Positions 13,050 through 13,868 of a stretch of DNA of 13,868 nt are shown piece after piece. Made by a program: the position numbers and the translations under genes. Positions within the stretch are counted from its first letter, which is position 1. Every line of letters starts with the position of its first letter. Source of the DNA: an uncultured Bacillota bacterium (GTDB taxonomy: Bacteria > Bacillota > Clostridia > Christensenellales > QAND01); NCBI GenBank assembly GCA_905208455.1, contig CAJLPK010000045.1:1-13868 (forward strand), written 5' to 3'. The notes under the pieces were generated by a model. The model was not told the origin of the DNA. It did not search any database and saw only the letters and a list, made by a program, of their open reading frames with translations.

Positions 13050-13102
13050 GCAACGGTTGCCCTGCTACCCACTTCCCTTGGTATTTTGTCAACCGCCGGT
13101 TG
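13050..13102. promoter_or_regulatory. Pair of CAACCG palindromes upstream of the XRE gene (candidate operator)
   Basis: GCAACGGTTGC (13050-13060) and CAACCGCCGGTTG (13090-13102) are perfect odd-length palindromes sharing a CAAC/GTTG outer half-site. Their centres are 41 bp apart, about four helical turns. The second overlaps a minus-strand TTGACA (13087-13092) that could serve as a -35, although no convincing -10 follows at 16-19 bp. Autoregulation by the XRE protein is an inference. Confidence 0.45.
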
Positions 13103-13122
13103 CCACAGGGGTTTTTGCATAG

Positions 13123-13158
13123 AAAAAGCGCTGCTTGAAAGCGTTTCAAACAGCGCTT
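13123..13158 (-). terminator. Intrinsic terminator after the 184-aa membrane-anchored protein gene
   Basis: Outer arms AAGCGCTG (13126-13133) and CAGCGCTT (13151-13158), one C-A mismatch, then inner arms TTGAAA/TTTCAA close a GCG loop. On the minus strand the stem is followed by TTTTT (13127 to 13123). It lies about 18 bp after the stop of the 13176-13730 gene and isolates it from the XRE gene. Confidence 0.88.
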
Positions 13159-13175
13159 ATAGGCCGAAGCTGTGT

Positions 13176-13730
13176 TTACGGGGTTTCGCTTTGGCTGGCC
13201 AGCTTTACATCCTTAAAGCCCGCCTTGCGCACCACATCTGCCAGCGAAGCGTACGCGGTGGCGTCTATCTCAGAGCCGTCTGTCTTGGCTACCGCCACCG
13301 AGCCGCCGGCCGGCACTTTATACATCAGCGCCGACAGCGCCGCGCTGTCCGCTACATGCGCTTTGACGCTCTGCCCCAGCTCATAGCCTGCAAACGACAT
13401 ATTCTCCGCATTGGCCTCCACATCCGGGCTCAGCAGCACATAGCTGCCGTCCGGCTGGATATACAGCTTCCAGTCCCCAGAGGCTTCCGGCAGCCCGTTT
13501 TCCTGAGGCAGCGCCTCCACTGCCTCTGCCGTCAGCGCCTCCGCCCCGCTGGCCTCCAGCACAGCCTGCGCGCTTACTGTGGGCGCTGGGCTTGCTTTCT
13601 TCTGCGCGTCGGTCGGAAAAAACGCTTCCTGGAAAGCAAAGAAGGCCAAAATCGCTACGCACAGCGTCATTTGGATCATGATCTGTTTTTTCGTCATCGG
13701 CGGACGTTTTCTTTCCCGGTAATCTGGCAA
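13176..13730 (-). CDS. Membrane-anchored protein of unknown function, 184 aa, probable TTG start
   Basis: I do not recognise a family. The protein starts with a short basic cytoplasmic stretch (RERKRPPMTKKQ), one hydrophobic segment (about 18-37) and then an extracytoplasmic domain. Residues about 45-95 are Ala/Glu-rich and probably disordered; the rest, from DWKLYIQPDGSYVLLSP onward, looks folded and ends with ADVVRKAGFKDVKLASQSETP, which loosely suggests a small alpha/beta domain. There is no lipobox. TTG at 13728-13730 is preferred because a perfect SD AAAAGGAGG (13738-13746) lies 7 bases upstream. ATG 13695-13697 has only a weak purine run, and ATG 13752-13754 falls about 10 bases from the predicted transcription start. 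It is a single-gene unit with its own promoter and terminator. Confidence 0.75.
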   Translation of the reverse strand: MPDYRERKRPPMTKKQIMIQMTLCVAILAFFAFQEAFFPTDAQKKASPAPTVSAQAVLEASGAEALTAEAVEALPQENGLPEASGDWKLYIQPDGSYVLLSPDVEANAENMSFAGYELGQSVKAHVADSAALSALMYKVPAGGSVAVAKTDGSEIDATAYASLADVVRKAGFKDVKLASQSETP

Positions 13731-13769
13731 CGGAATGCCTCCTTTTGGTAACATAAAAATATCTTTGTA

Positions 13770-13798
13770 ATTATACCGTAACAGCTTGTTTTTGTCAA
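13770..13798 (-). promoter_or_regulatory. Consensus sigma-A promoter for the 184-aa protein gene
   Basis: On the minus strand, perfect TTGACA (13793-13798) and perfect TATAAT (13770-13775) are 17 bp apart. The predicted start near 13763 lies about 33 bases before the TTG codon. The -35 overlaps the stop codon of the upstream gene. Confidence 0.92.
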
Positions 13799-13868
13799 AG
13801 GATGGGCGCATATTCGGCGATAATATGGCCGGCCGCGCGGATGCCGTCCACCGCGGCGCTGACAATGC
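13795..13868 (-). CDS. C-terminal end of a probable FAD-dependent dehydrogenase (COG2509 type), partial
   Basis: The last 24 codons in one minus-strand frame read SAAVDGIRAAGHIIAEYAPI before Leu and a TGA stop at 13795-13797. From memory, SAAVDGIRAAE-type ends close the NAD(P)/FAD-dependent oxidoreductases of COG2509, where the stretch follows the final FAD-contacting glycine motif. That glycine motif would lie just beyond the window edge, so the call rests on a short match. A long open frame that overlaps it in another phase is the upstream extension of the 184-aa gene and crosses its promoter, so it is not coding here. Confidence 0.5.
   Translation of the reverse strand, partial: IVSAAVDGIRAAGHIIAEYAPIL

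Noticed and set aside
13731..13865. Extended start of the 184-aa protein
   Set aside because: These codons cross a consensus promoter and overlap the end of the upstream gene in another frame.
1..13868. CRISPR array, prophage, insertion sequence or defence island
   Set aside because: No regularly spaced repeats, transposase, integrase or defence-type genes were seen; nearly all genes are core functions.

Overview
This window looks like chromosomal core DNA from a GC-rich member of the Clostridia (Bacillota). Three things point there. Left of position 9315 the minus strand carries cysE, cysS, mrnC, rlmB, yacP/rae1, sigH and tuf, a backbone also known from Bacillus. cysE has a tRNA-Cys T-box leader. 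A transition-phase sigma factor (sigH) and a CwlD-like amidase suggest a spore-forming ancestry. I could not identify the genus.

Layout. Positions 1-9640 are all minus strand. Reading in the direction of transcription, a sigma-A promoter (9611-9640) drives a T-box leader and then cysE-cysS, which end at a strong terminator (7190-7220). A second sigma-A promoter (7125-7153) drives a GcvT-like folate protein, a DUF1461 membrane protein and tsaD. Next is a gap of about 300 bp with six DnaA-box-like sequences and a possible promoter. It is followed by a tightly packed run: cwlD-like amidase, mrnC, thyX, rlmB, rae1 and sigH, with stop/start overlaps or gaps of 10 bp or less. A third sigma-A promoter (202-230) drives tRNA-Gly(CCC) and the start of tuf.

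Positions 9718-12361 are plus strand and divergent from cysE. They hold a MurG-family glycosyltransferase of the second clostridial type and, 1 bp downstream, a HEAT-repeat/RNA-methyltransferase fusion, closed by a bidirectional terminator. Positions 12405-13868 are minus strand again: a membrane-tethered XRE regulator, a short membrane-anchored protein of unknown function with a probable TTG start, and the last codons of a probable FAD-dependent dehydrogenase.

Taken together, the left part links cysteine supply (cysE, cysS), tRNA and rRNA maturation (tsaD, mrnC, rlmB), mRNA decay on the ribosome (rae1), one-carbon/dTMP metabolism (thyX, GcvT-like), elongation (tuf) and developmental control (sigH, cwlD). 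I saw no CRISPR array, transposase, phage gene or obvious genomic island. The best candidates for something new are the DnaA-box cluster beside tsaD, the HEAT-methyltransferase fusion paired with a MurG paralog, the GcvT-like protein with altered motifs, and the cysteine-rich tail on CysE.
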